Source: Subtercola vilae
Lineage (GTDB): Bacteria > Actinomycetota > Actinomycetes > Actinomycetales > Microbacteriaceae
Direction: 5' to 3'
Assembly (NCBI RefSeq): GCF_004923255.1
Contig: NZ_QYRT01000004.1
Location: 62,001-126,000, forward strand
DNA: 64,000 nucleotides
In this document: piece by piece, positions 8,206-16,087 of the stretch
How the letters are laid out: every line of letters begins with the position of its first letter
Position numbering within the stretch: position 1 is the first letter of the stretch
Position numbers and translations under genes: made by a program
Notes under the pieces: generated by a model
Seen by the model: only the letters and a program-made list of their open reading frames with translations
Told to the model about the DNA's origin: nothing
Database searches by the model: none

Positions 8206-8730
8206 CTACGCGATGCCGATCTGGTCGACAGTCGCTTTCATCGTCGTCAGAAAACGCGTCACGATGCGCACCTCATCTGCGGTGAGATTCTGGGTTGCTT
8301 CGGCCATGTGCTGCTGTGCCACGGCTAGCATGGGGCCGGTGTCACCCTCGGCGTTTGCCGTCGGAACGATTTCACTTGACCGGCGGTCGGTGAGGCTCTC
8401 GCGACGCTCGATGAAACCGCCGGCCTCAAGGCGCTGCAGAAGCACGCTCGTCGAGGCGCTGGAGATGCCCAGATACCGGGTGATGTCTTTCGACGCGACG
8501 GGGATGCTCGCCGCCCGTTGATCGAGAACGAACCGCAACGCCAGCAGGTCATTCTCCCCGAGCCCCATCGCTGTGCCGGTGCGCCGTCGCATCGCGGCCT
8601 CGGCTGCTCGGTACATGTGCAACGCTTCGAGCACATTCTCACTGCCCCCCGCTTGCTCAACGGGCGCCACTGAACCTTGTGGGTGAGCGTTGGCTCTGAC
8701 CAGGTCGCTGTAGTCAAATGGGTCAGTCAC
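8206..8730 (-). CDS. MarR family transcriptional regulator
   Basis: This 174-residue regulator has the MarR winged-helix core: a helix-turn-helix around SKDITRYLGISSASTSVLLQRLE and the wing with the conserved DRRS motif (ESLTDRRSSEIVPT). The N-terminal 35 residues are polar and variable. Family members are dimers that usually repress their own gene and a neighbour and release DNA on binding a small ligand. It is divergent from the membrane kinase gene at 8821, with a palindrome between them. The ligand is unknown. Confidence 0.9.
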   Translation of the reverse strand: MTDPFDYSDLVRANAHPQGSVAPVEQAGGSENVLEALHMYRAAEAAMRRRTGTAMGLGENDLLALRFVLDQRAASIPVASKDITRYLGISSASTSVLLQRLEAGGFIERRESLTDRRSSEIVPTANAEGDTGPMLAVAQQHMAEATQNLTADEVRIVTRFLTTMKATVDQIGIA

Positions 8731-8752
8731 ACCAACCAGTGTGTGCCATCAT

Positions 8753-8771
8753 TTGCTAGTTTGGCTAGCGA
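8753..8771. promoter_or_regulatory. Candidate MarR operator
   Basis: TTGCTAG and CTAGCGA flank a 5-base spacer, making a near-perfect inverted repeat of MarR-operator size. It lies 22 bases upstream of the marR-type start and 49 bases upstream of the divergent kinase start. Confidence 0.55.
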
Positions 8772-8820
8772 TTCGCCTGATCTGCGGCGAGAATCAAGTT
8801 TCAGCAGCAGAAAGGGCGTC

Positions 8821-10203
8821 ATGGAGTCTGACGAAAACGTGTGGGTCGGCAGGGTGCTCGCCGGCCGCTACACGGTGACCTCGCGGATCGGCTCGGGCGG
8901 CATGTCGACCGTGTACCAAGCCTCAGATCAGCAGTTGGGTCGCAGTGTTGCAGTCAAACTCTTCAACCCCGGCGAGGCACGAGACGATAGCAGGCGTCGA
9001 AGCGAAGTCGACGTACTGGCACGCCTGAATCACCCGAATCTGGTCACCATGCATGACGCCCATCTCGCGTCTGGTGACGAAACCACCCCGAGCTTCCTGG
9101 TCATGGAGCTCGTCAATGGGCCCGACCTCCGCTCGACGCTTGACCATGGCCCGCTCCGCGGGATGGTGGCTGCGCAGATCGCGTCAGACATCGCCGAGGG
9201 TCTGGCGGCCATGCACGCCCTCGGTATTGTGCATCGCGACTTGAAGCCGGCGAACATCCTGCTGGCACCGACCGGCCTCCCGTCACCGACCCACCGAGCA
9301 AAACTCGCAGACTTCGGTATCGCGCATCTCATCGGCGCCGACAGGATGACCACTGTCGGTACCGTCATCGGAACGGCCGCGTACCTCAGCCCGGAACAAG
9401 CGTCAGGCGCAGATCCCGGCCCTGAGGCCGACGTCTACGCCCTCGGGCTCGTGATCCTCGAGGGCCTCACCGGGCATCGGGAGTACCCCGGCACCATCGT
9501 TGAATCCATGGGCGCCCGAGCCACCCGCGACCCTCGCGTCGACGGCAGCCTGCCGGCCAGCTGGGTATCTCTGATCACCCAGATGACAGCCCGAGACCCA
9601 GCCGCACGGCCCAGCGCCCTCGACGTCGCCATTCGCGCACGAGACATCAGCGCCGACCTTGCCGGATGGGAGGGCGCGACCGCTGCTCCGTCACGCTCGG
9701 ATGCCACCGTCGCGATGGTCTCCCCCACGCTCAGAATGCCTGCGGTGCCTGAAACCACAGAGGCTACCTTGCCTCTTGCGGGCTCAGTGGCCCCCGCGAT
9801 ACCGCTCAGCTCGCACCGAACCAGCGGCAAGCGCCGCACGGTGATCGCCCTTGTTGCTGCCGCACTGCTGGTCGCAGGCATTGTGTGGGCCGGTGGATCA
9901 TGGTTGAACGCTCCCACGACCGATCCGGCCGGGCCACGCCCCATTCCCAGCCAAACAGACACGACAATCGATGTTCCCGCAGACGCCACTTCGCCAGCAC
10001 CCGCGCAGCCCTCGATTCTGCCCGACCAAACGCCACAGACCGCGACCACCGCTTCGCCAACCCCCTCGACAACATCGACAGCATCGACACCAGCAGTCCC
10101 AGCAGTGACGCCCACCCCTGCGACATCGACCAACGGAAACGGAAACGGCAACAACGGAAACGGAAACGGAAACGGGAAGGGAAAGGGAAAAGGAAACGGG
10201 TAG
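8821..10203 (+). CDS. Membrane-anchored Ser/Thr protein kinase with Thr/Pro-rich and Asn-Gly repeat tail
   Basis: This 460-residue kinase has loop IGSGGMSTVY, Lys46 (VAVKLF), catalytic HRDLKPAN (Asp140), DFG at 164-166 and GTAAYLSPEQASG. A single transmembrane helix lies at about 338-361. The roughly 100-residue outer part is Pro/Thr/Ser-rich and ends in alternating Asn-Gly and then Lys-Gly, encoded by a GGAAAC-type hexamer repeat. There is no PASTA domain. Shared sequence in the kinase C-lobe (YPG[ST]IVES, then R.PR/DP.V) suggests it and the 6427-7809 kinase are paralogues. The frame is open to 8677, but the ATG at 8821 has an upstream AAAGG and begins just before the kinase fold. Confidence 0.9.
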   Translation: MESDENVWVGRVLAGRYTVTSRIGSGGMSTVYQASDQQLGRSVAVKLFNPGEARDDSRRRSEVDVLARLNHPNLVTMHDAHLASGDETTPSFLVMELVNGPDLRSTLDHGPLRGMVAAQIASDIAEGLAAMHALGIVHRDLKPANILLAPTGLPSPTHRAKLADFGIAHLIGADRMTTVGTVIGTAAYLSPEQASGADPGPEADVYALGLVILEGLTGHREYPGTIVESMGARATRDPRVDGSLPASWVSLITQMTARDPAARPSALDVAIRARDISADLAGWEGATAAPSRSDATVAMVSPTLRMPAVPETTEATLPLAGSVAPAIPLSSHRTSGKRRTVIALVAAALLVAGIVWAGGSWLNAPTTDPAGPRPIPSQTDTTIDVPADATSPAPAQPSILPDQTPQTATTASPTPSTTSTASTPAVPAVTPTPATSTNGNGNGNNGNGNGNGKGKGKGNG

Positions 10204-10224
10204 AGCAGTCGTTGCTCCGCGAGG

Positions 10225-10800
10225 TCAGCCCTGCAGGGCGATGGCTTGGCTGAGCCAGAGCGCGTACTGATCCCACGGGTCATCGACTCCGGCCTGCAAC
10301 AGAGAGATATGGGCATCCAGCTCGGGGTGATTCGTGAACCATTCGCTGTGCGGGATGCGGTGGGTGGCGAACTGCAGGTGCCTCAGGTGTTCCCGGTGCC
10401 GATTTCCGCGCTCGAACGCGACCAGTTCGTCGTAATGCAGTTGCGCGAGCCGCGCGCGCGGGTTGGCCGAGGTGCCGATCTTCACCGTGTCGCGGTAGCG
10501 CACGTAGTAGACGACGTCGACGCGAACGGGGCTCGTACCGCTGTCGCGAATGTCGCCGAGCCGCCACTCGCAGATGGCGCACAACCAGCCCGACGGGTAC
10601 CGCACGCCCAGCCGAGACCCGCACGCGGCGCACGCGGTAGGGAGCAGATCGGTCACGCCGACGCCTGCCGCAACGTGGTCGTACGCGGCCAGAAGGTGCT
10701 GTTCGCACAGGTTCAGCCCGGTCGCGGGGTCGGCGAAATTCGAACACCGTGCACCTTCGGGCGTCGCGAGTGAACACTTCGCGCCTGGGGCAGTGGTCAT
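10225..10800 (-). CDS. GIY-YIG-like (T5orf172/Mug113-type) protein with Cys-rich zinc-binding N-terminus
   Basis: This 191-residue protein has an N-terminal Cys/His cluster (a Cys-x9-Cys type pair ending with CEQH) and then a CAAC/CAIC pair that looks like a zinc ribbon. From about residue 98 comes a GIY-YIG-like segment (VVYYVRYRDTVKIGTSANPRARLAQL), where YYVRY and KIGTS are the GIY and YIG positions of the T5orf172/Mug113 group. Members occur in phages and bacteria and are predicted nucleases, mostly uncharacterised. The frame extends to a GTG at 10830; I chose the ATG at 10800 because it opens directly onto the Cys-rich domain, though neither start has a strong ribosome-binding site. Confidence 0.75.
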   Translation of the reverse strand: MTTAPGAKCSLATPEGARCSNFADPATGLNLCEQHLLAAYDHVAAGVGVTDLLPTACAACGSRLGVRYPSGWLCAICEWRLGDIRDSGTSPVRVDVVYYVRYRDTVKIGTSANPRARLAQLHYDELVAFERGNRHREHLRHLQFATHRIPHSEWFTNHPELDAHISLLQAGVDDPWDQYALWLSQAIALQG

Positions 10801-10852
10801 GGCGGCCAACCTACGGCAGGCCGCCGACACCGGTCTGCAGTGCGGCGCTACC

Positions 10853-11668
10853 TCAGAGCAGCGCCTTGCGCGCGGCCTCGTAGATGGTGCCGATTGTGGG
10901 CGCGAATCCGAGGCTGCGGGCGAGGCTCACATCCATCTGCCCCTTCCACGGTTGGGCAAGCGGCTCGGCCGACGAGCCGTAGGGGTAGCCGACGATCTGC
11001 GACATCTCGTAGATACTGAGGGCTGCGTTGTCAGCGATGTTCACCGTGCGCCCGTCAAAGGCACCCGTCAGCGCCAGAGTGAATGCCGTGGCGATGTCGG
11101 CATGATGAATGACGCTGAGCCTCTGTGCCGGATGCCACGCCATGCCCGTGGCGAGTTCGGGCAGGGCCTCGAGGTGCCCGTCTTTGTCGCCGTAGATGAA
11201 CGGAAGCCGCAGAATGCCCCACGTGAGAGAGCTGGCACGCAGCAGTTTCTCTGCTTCGACCTTGCTGGCGGGGTAGGCGAGGATTGGTTTAACAACGTCA
11301 TCCTCGCGGCCGGGGTGAGGGCTGCCGGCGTCGTAGACGTTGGAGGTGCTGGCCAGAAGAAACCGCGCATCCGGAGCGTGCTGCTCAACGGCAGCGATCA
11401 GGTTGCGGGTTCCCTCGCGGTTGACCGACCAGATCTGCTCTTCGTCGCGCGTGCGGAAGACGGCGGCGAGATGAATGACGGTCGAGACCCCCTCGACGGC
11501 AGCCTCGAGAGCTTCGGGGCTCAGAACGTCGCCCTCGGCGCGTTCGACGCCGACGGGCAGCTCCTTTCCGGGGCGAACGAGCGCGCGGCACTCAATGCCC
11601 GCCTCGGCGAACCGTTTGAGCAGGCGGGGGCCGACGAGGCCCGTTCCTCCGGTGATGAGAATTGTCAT
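10853..11668 (-). CDS. NAD(P)-dependent epimerase/dehydratase family protein (extended SDR)
   Basis: This 271-residue oxidoreductase begins with the Rossmann motif TILITGGTGLVGPRLLKRF (GxxGxxG). It keeps the ASTSNVYDAG strand and the catalytic-type YPASK (Tyr and Lys of YxxxK). The frame runs upstream to 12082 through the overlapping MarR gene, but the ATG at 11668 starts exactly at the Rossmann fold and overlaps the MarR stop by 4 bases. It is therefore the second gene of a MarR-SDR operon. The substrate is unknown; nucleotide-sugar epimerases, quinone-type reductases and NmrA-like proteins share this fold. Confidence 0.87.
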   Translation of the reverse strand: MTILITGGTGLVGPRLLKRFAEAGIECRALVRPGKELPVGVERAEGDVLSPEALEAAVEGVSTVIHLAAVFRTRDEEQIWSVNREGTRNLIAAVEQHAPDARFLLASTSNVYDAGSPHPGREDDVVKPILAYPASKVEAEKLLRASSLTWGILRLPFIYGDKDGHLEALPELATGMAWHPAQRLSVIHHADIATAFTLALTGAFDGRTVNIADNAALSIYEMSQIVGYPYGSSAEPLAQPWKGQMDVSLARSLGFAPTIGTIYEAARKALL

Positions 11669-12126
11669 GATCTGTTCTCTTTCTTGTAGTCGGTGAGTCG
11701 TTTGGTGGCGCCGCTGAGAACGCGGTTCATGGTCGCGATGTCGGCAGGGTCGACCCCACCGAAGGCGACCTCGGCGATCAGGGCCATCGGGTCGGGCAGT
11801 GACGCCCAGAGCGTTCTGCCCAGAGGGGTGATGAGCAGCAGCTTCTGCCGCTGGTCGTGCGGGGCGGCGATCTGCTCGATGAGCCCCTTGCGGACGAGCG
11901 CCGCGATGACCGCGCTGAGGGTCGCTCGTTCGACCTCGAGTTCGCGTGTGAGGTCGCTCTGGCCGACCGATTGCTCGTCGCTCAGCCGGTACAGCACGTA
12001 CCACTGGGTGGTTCCGAGATCGTAGGGGCGCAGCACCGATTCCATCAGGGCACGACTGGCCAGAAAGTATTTCTTCGCCCACTGGCCGGGAACATCGAGC
12101 TCGAAGTCGTTCGCATCGTTAGGCAC
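11665..12126 (-). CDS. MarR family transcriptional regulator
   Basis: This regulator is 153 residues from the GTG at 12126. The winged-helix core includes QSDLTRELEVERATLSAVIAALVRKGLIEQ and the wing with HDQRQKLLLITPLG. The frame is open to 12252, but translation from there would read through an obvious operator-like inverted repeat and carries an unrelated N-terminus. A start at GTG 12126 gives the usual MarR length. The GTG lies inside the right arm of that repeat (read leftward), so the mRNA would be almost leaderless and repression would be direct. It is co-transcribed with the SDR gene that follows. Confidence 0.85.
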   Translation of the reverse strand: MPNDANDFELDVPGQWAKKYFLASRALMESVLRPYDLGTTQWYVLYRLSDEQSVGQSDLTRELEVERATLSAVIAALVRKGLIEQIAAPHDQRQKLLLITPLGRTLWASLPDPMALIAEVAFGGVDPADIATMNRVLSGATKRLTDYKKENRS

Positions 12127-12150
12127 CTTACAACTATGTATGGTGCCTAA
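12119..12150. promoter_or_regulatory. MarR-type operator overlapping the marR start codon
   Basis: TTAGGCACC at 12119-12127 and GGTGCCTAA at 12142-12150 form a perfect 9-bp inverted repeat separated by 14 bases. The GTG start of the MarR gene on the minus strand uses bases 12124-12126, inside the left arm. The position and symmetry suggest autoregulation. Confidence 0.65.
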
Positions 12151-12233
12151 CAATATGTCAACGCTGGCCTGTGGAGTCGCGCTCGTTCGCGCACCCGTGC
12201 CCACAACACATCCACCCATGCCACCCTTGAACC

Positions 12234-12656
12234 ATGGACCTCGTCGTGTCACCCGCTCTGACGATCCCGTCGTCTGAGTTCAGCTGGCGGTTCTCGCGCT
12301 CATCGGGCCCCGGCGGCCAGCACGTGAACACCTCCGACAGCAGAGTCGAACTGATCTGGAATGTCGCCGGCTCGACAGCCCTCACCGAAACCCAGCGGGC
12401 ACTTCTCCTGGCGCGGCTTTCCCGGCGTCTGGTCGCCGGCTCGGTCACGGTGATCGCCTCAGAGCGCCGCTCGCAGTTGCGCAATCGCGAGACCGCGCTG
12501 GCCAGACTCTCTGACATCATCGTCTCGGCACTGGCTCCGGATGCCGCCCCCCGCCGCCCCACCAAAGCCACTCGCGGATCGAAACTCCGCCGGCTCGCCG
12601 CGAAGGGCCAGCGCTCGGAGACGAAGCAACACCGGCGGCGCCCCTCGGCGGAGTGA
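12234..12656 (+). CDS. arfB: Alternative ribosome-rescue peptidyl-tRNA hydrolase ArfB
   Basis: This 140-residue protein carries the release-factor catalytic motif GPGGQHVN (GGQ at residues 27-29), preceded by the conserved FSRSSGPGG context, and ends in a basic Lys/Arg-rich tail (KLRRLAAKGQRSETKQHRRR). This is the plan of ArfB/YaeJ. The tail enters the empty mRNA channel of a stalled ribosome while GGQ hydrolyses the peptidyl-tRNA ester, freeing ribosomes stuck at mRNA ends. There is no codon-recognition domain, which separates it from RF1/RF2. It stands alone, divergent from the MarR operon. Confidence 0.92.
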   Translation: MDLVVSPALTIPSSEFSWRFSRSSGPGGQHVNTSDSRVELIWNVAGSTALTETQRALLLARLSRRLVAGSVTVIASERRSQLRNRETALARLSDIIVSALAPDAAPRRPTKATRGSKLRRLAAKGQRSETKQHRRRPSAE

Positions 12657-12751
12657 TCTGCGTTTGGCACTCTGCAGAGCGCAGTCTGCGTTCCGTGGTC
12701 TGCGCACCACGATCGCCGAGCGCTCCACAGCACCGCGGTAGGCTTCTGCAA

Positions 12752-13396
12752 ATGACGCCTGCGGTACCTTCTCCAGCGAACCGGATGCTCGACGACTGGT
12801 GGATTCGCATCGAACCACTCCGCACTGCCATCGATGGGCTACCGTTCGTTCGCGGTCTTGCCGAGGGCACCCTCGAGGCCGCCGTCTTCCGCAACTACCT
12901 CGCCCAGGATGCGCTCTACCTGCGTGAGTACTCCCGCGCGCTGGCTCGGGCCAGCCAGCTCGCACCCACCACCGCCGAGCAGTCATTCTGGGCCACGTGC
13001 GCTGCCGGCGCGCTGGTCAGCGAGCTCGAACTGCACCGCTCCTGGCTGGCCGTCGACGAGCGCTCTGTCGAGGCATCCGATGTGACGCTGGCCTACCTCA
13101 ACCACCTCGCGGCCGCAGAGGCCCGGGCCACCTATCCCGTGCTCATCGCCGCCCTGTTGCCCTGTTTCTGGCTCTACCAAGACCTGGGCACCCGGCTCGT
13201 CACGTATTCACACCCTGCGCACGCCTATGCCAGCTGGCTCAGCACCTACGCCGACCCTGCCTTCGATCTCTCGACCCAGCAGGCCATCGAATACGTGGAT
13301 GCCGCGGCCCAGGTCGCCCTGCCCGCCGAACGTGAACTCATGTGGCGGGCTTTCACCGTCTCGTCGAAGCACGAGCTGCACTTCTTCGACCAGTAA
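12752..13396 (+). CDS. tenA: TenA family thiaminase II-like protein
   Basis: This 214-residue all-helical protein matches TenA. It has the N-terminal substrate-pocket motif YLAQDALYLREY, the catalytic Cys in LLPCFWLYQDLG and the late Glu in SSKHELHFFD. Family members release or salvage the aminopyrimidine part of thiamin. The frame is open to 12653, but the ATG at 12752 starts the fold and lies 95 bases after arfB. I see no TPP-riboswitch-like element upstream and no other thiamin gene in the window. Confidence 0.88.
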   Translation: MTPAVPSPANRMLDDWWIRIEPLRTAIDGLPFVRGLAEGTLEAAVFRNYLAQDALYLREYSRALARASQLAPTTAEQSFWATCAAGALVSELELHRSWLAVDERSVEASDVTLAYLNHLAAAEARATYPVLIAALLPCFWLYQDLGTRLVTYSHPAHAYASWLSTYADPAFDLSTQQAIEYVDAAAQVALPAERELMWRAFTVSSKHELHFFDQ

Positions 13397-13541
13397 CCGC
13401 CAGCTAGGTAAACAACAATTCGTGAGCGATGCCGTGCGTGGCCCCGCTTTGCACCCGGCTTGTCCCAGTAGTACGCGGTGAGGCTGTCCAACTTGAGCCG
13501 TACGCGCTGAAAGTCCAACCGCTCCCGACGAAGTCCTCACG

Positions 13542-13853
13542 TCAGCAGATGGCGACCGATCGCGCGACGGCCGCAATGGCCTCCTCGTTGCGTTGGTAGT
13601 GCGAGAACTGCCCCACCCGCGTGCACGTGACGAGACCCGCGCGCTGCAGAGTCGCCATAAACTGTGACGCCGTCGACTGCGACACCTCAGCGCGAGCCTG
13701 AATATGCTTCAGACACACGCCGACCTCGTGCGCCGGGCGATCTTGCGGAGGGAAAGAATCGGGCTCTTTGAGCCAGCCCAGAATCGCCAGCCGCATCGGA
13801 TGACCGAGCGCTTTGAGCGCAACCACCAGATCGGGATTTTCTGATTCCACCAC
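13542..13853 (-). CDS. ArsR family winged-helix regulator
   Basis: This protein of about 103 residues has the ArsR core: ALGHPMRLAILGWL at the first helix, the recognition region SQSTASQFMATLQRAGLVTCTRVGQFSHYQRN, and a short C-terminal helix. It lacks the paired Cys metal site of classic ArsR sensors, so the signal is probably not an arsenic-type metal. The frame also allows a TTG start at 13871, but a perfect palindrome at 13865-13880 would then fall over the start, so I prefer GTG at 13853. The start remains uncertain. It is divergent from the reductase gene at 13931 and probably controls it. Confidence 0.85.
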   Translation of the reverse strand: MVESENPDLVVALKALGHPMRLAILGWLKEPDSFPPQDRPAHEVGVCLKHIQARAEVSQSTASQFMATLQRAGLVTCTRVGQFSHYQRNEEAIAAVARSVAIC

Positions 13854-13864
13854 ACGAAGATCAT

Positions 13865-13924
13865 ATCGCAATATTGCGATTTAACGATATGGTGACGCAT
13901 CGGTAAATCGCGATCTAACGATGG
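13865..13924. promoter_or_regulatory. ArsR-type operator region between regulator and reductase
   Basis: ATCGCAATATTGCGAT at 13865-13880 is a perfect 16-bp palindrome. The flank GCGATTTAACGATAT (13876-13890) recurs as GCGATCTAACGATGG (13910-13924), 34 bases on, ending 6 bases before the reductase start. Two related sites between divergent genes suggest that one regulator controls both. Confidence 0.6.
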
Positions 13925-13930
13925 GACGTC

Positions 13931-15037
13931 ATGAATAAGCAAACTGCACTGGTCGTCGGAGCCAGAGGAGTCATCGGAGGCAACCTGATCACACACCTCC
14001 AGAACACGGGCGGATGGGAGATCATCGGCCTTTCGCGCCGCGGGGGCGTTGGGGGCACAGCGGCCACAGGCGACACAGACGACATAGCGGGCATAGCGGG
14101 CACAGCGGGCACCGCGGTTACACACATCGCCGTCGACCTGCTCGATCGAGACGCAACAACCGCGGCACTCGCCGGGCTCGAGTCCGTCACTCACATCTTC
14201 TACGCCGCGTACCAAGATCGAGCGACGTGGTCTGAGCTGGTGCCCCCGAATCTCGCCATGCTCACCAACGTGGTCGACGCCATCGAACCCATCGCGAACG
14301 ATCTCGTTCACATCAGCCTCATGCAGGGATACAAGGTCTACGGCGCTCACCTCGGGCCGTTCAAGACTCCGGCCCGAGAGGATGACCCACCCCACATGCC
14401 ACCAGAATTCAACGTCGACCAGCAGCAGTTCCTCGAGCACCGGCAGGCAGAAGCCTCCTGGACATGGTCAGCGTTACGCCCGTCCGTCGTCGCGGGAGTG
14501 GGTCTCGGCAACCCGATGAACCTGACCATGGTGATCGCCGTCTACGCTTCCGTGTGTCGGGAGCTCGGCATCCCCTTCCGATTCCCCGGCAAACCGGGTG
14601 CGTACACGAGCCTGATCGAGATGACAGATGCCGACCTGCTCGCCAAAGCCACGGTCTGGGCCGCAACGAACCCGGCGGGTGCGAATCAGGCGTACAACAT
14701 CACCAACGGCGACGTCTTTCGGTGGGAGTCGATGTGGGCCACCATCGCGAAGTTCTTCGAACTCGAAGTGGCGCCCCCGCTGCCGATGAGCCTGGCCGAC
14801 GTGATGGCCGACAAGGGGCCGCTCTGGAACACGATGGTTCAGAAGTACGACCTGCTGCGCACGCCGTATTCGGATGTGTCCTCCTGGGCCTTCGGAGACT
14901 TCGTCTTCGGCTGGGACTACGACGTCATCGCAGATACGTCGAAGGCACGCCGAGCCGGGTTCCACGAGTACGTCGAGACCGAAGCCATGTTCGCCGACAT
15001 CTTCACCGCGCTGCGTACGGCACGCATCATCCCATGA
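13931..15037 (+). CDS. PRISE-like SDR reductase (progesterone 5-beta-reductase/iridoid synthase type)
   Basis: This 368-residue protein has an N-terminal Rossmann motif (VVGARGVIGGNL) and a middle stretch with SLMQGYKVYGAHLGPFKTPARE, followed by FNVDQQQFL. That spacing resembles the catalytic Lys-containing loop and later Tyr/Phe motif of PRISE enzymes, which reduce activated C=C bonds with NADPH. The segment around residues 35-57 is a Gly/Ala/Thr/Asp low-complexity insert from a 9-base repeat, absent from typical members. Its end overlaps the convergent LacI gene by 11 bases. The family call is moderately sure; the substrate is unknown. Confidence 0.72.
   Translation: MNKQTALVVGARGVIGGNLITHLQNTGGWEIIGLSRRGGVGGTAATGDTDDIAGIAGTAGTAVTHIAVDLLDRDATTAALAGLESVTHIFYAAYQDRATWSELVPPNLAMLTNVVDAIEPIANDLVHISLMQGYKVYGAHLGPFKTPAREDDPPHMPPEFNVDQQQFLEHRQAEASWTWSALRPSVVAGVGLGNPMNLTMVIAVYASVCRELGIPFRFPGKPGAYTSLIEMTDADLLAKATVWAATNPAGANQAYNITNGDVFRWESMWATIAKFFELEVAPPLPMSLADVMADKGPLWNTMVQKYDLLRTPYSDVSSWAFGDFVFGWDYDVIADTSKARRAGFHEYVETEAMFADIFTALRTARIIP
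14050..14118 (+). repeat. In-frame 9-base tandem-like repeat in the reductase gene
   Basis: The unit AGCGGGCAY appears back to back (GCGGGCATAGCGGGCACAGCGGGCACC), preceded by degenerate copies GGGGGCACAGCGGCCACAGG. It encodes a run of Gly, Ala and Thr between the first and second strands of the Rossmann fold. The unit keeps the frame. Confidence 0.6.
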
Positions 15038-16055
15038 CGGCCAGCGAGCTGCGTGCCCTGAATTCGCACGGCACGATATGCCGCAGCGGCGCGTCGCCAG
15101 CCAGAAGCAGCATGCCCGCGTCGAAGCCCATCTGCTCGTGCGGCAGCGCCACCGTCGCCAGCGGCGGGCGCATCTGGTCTGCAAGGTCGGGCTGGTCGTC
15201 AAAACCGACGATGCTGATGTCAGCGGGGCATCGCAACCCCAGGGCGTGCGCTGCCATCAACGCCCCCACGGCCATCCGGTCGTTGCCGCACAACAGTACG
15301 GTCGGACGAGTTTCAGCCAGCACGGTCATGGCCAGGTCATAACCTGAGCCCACCTGATAATTTCCGAACTCGAGACGAATGGTCGCGGGGTCGATGTCGG
15401 CCTGCCGTGCGGCATCGGCCAGGCCGCGCACGCGCTCCCGACACGCGAAGTCGTCTGCGGGGCCACCCAGAAACGCGAGGTCTCGATGCCCCGCCGCAAA
15501 GGCGGCAGCGGCGGCATCTTTACCACCCTGGTACTCATCGGCCAGCACCACGATGGCATTCGACGCGTCGGCAGGAAAGCAGTTAACGAAGACAACGCGA
15601 GTGTCAGAGGGCACGGCGATGGGGTGGATGACTTCAGGGCCGGGCGCGGCATAGATGAGGCCGGCGACTCCTTGGCGAATGAGATTCTCGACTGCAGCCT
15701 TGCCGCCGTCAGGGGTCTGTTCCGTTTCCACAACGAAGCAGACGTACCCCGCATTCTGCACGGCGCGCTGGATGCCCGTGATGATTCGACCGGCGTAGGG
15801 CTGAGACACAATACGGTCGGCTATCACACCAACCGTGTACGAGCGATTCGAACGCAGCGCCTGGGCCGCCTTGTTGGGCTGAAAGTTCAACGCTCGCGCC
15901 GACTGCAGAACCCGGGTTCGGGTGCTTTCGGCGACAGAGACGTCTCGCCGGTCGTTGAGAACGAAAGAGACGGTGGGCTGCGACACGCCCGCGTGCCGGG
16001 CCACGTCTTTCATGGTCACACGTCTCGCTGGTTGTGCGTCGTCGCGGCTTGCCAC
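15027..16055 (-). CDS. LacI family regulator of the levan fructotransferase-like gene
   Basis: This 342-residue regulator has the LacI helix-turn-helix (TMKDVARHAGVSQPTVSFVLN, residues 14-34), the hinge helix (KAAQALRSNRSYTVGVI) and a periplasmic-binding-like sensor domain ending in GFDDQPDLADQMRPPLATVALP. The start is GTG with a strong GAGGAGG upstream. It is divergent from the secreted GH32 gene at 16187, and two copies of AATACGTATT lie between them. The simplest reading is repression of the exported enzyme and itself, relieved by a fructan-derived sugar. The inducer is inferred only from context. Confidence 0.92.
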   Translation of the reverse strand: MASRDDAQPARRVTMKDVARHAGVSQPTVSFVLNDRRDVSVAESTRTRVLQSARALNFQPNKAAQALRSNRSYTVGVIADRIVSQPYAGRIITGIQRAVQNAGYVCFVVETEQTPDGGKAAVENLIRQGVAGLIYAAPGPEVIHPIAVPSDTRVVFVNCFPADASNAIVVLADEYQGGKDAAAAAFAAGHRDLAFLGGPADDFACRERVRGLADAARQADIDPATIRLEFGNYQVGSGYDLAMTVLAETRPTVLLCGNDRMAVGALMAAHALGLRCPADISIVGFDDQPDLADQMRPPLATVALPHEQMGFDAGMLLLAGDAPLRHIVPCEFRARSSLAVMG

Positions 16056-16087
16056 GGGGCCTCCTCGCCGTTTTCATCATGGCAGAA

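Noticed and set aside
10228-10239. GCCCTGCAGGGC palindrome
   Set aside because: It lies inside the end of the GIY-YIG-like coding sequence and is short enough to occur by chance in GC-rich DNA.
9435-10316. 293-codon minus-strand frame with Pro-Phe repeats
   Set aside because: The repeats are the reverse of the GGAAAC hexamers in the kinase gene; there is no independent coding evidence.
10853-12082. Long frame that would fuse an Arg-rich N-terminus to the epimerase
   Set aside because: The first 137 residues are a frame shadow of the overlapping MarR gene; the Rossmann fold starts at ATG 11668, which overlaps the MarR stop by 4 bases.
13397-13541. Possible gene remnant between tenA and the ArsR gene
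   Set aside because: Short minus-strand frames start here but run antisense into tenA and match nothing I recognise.
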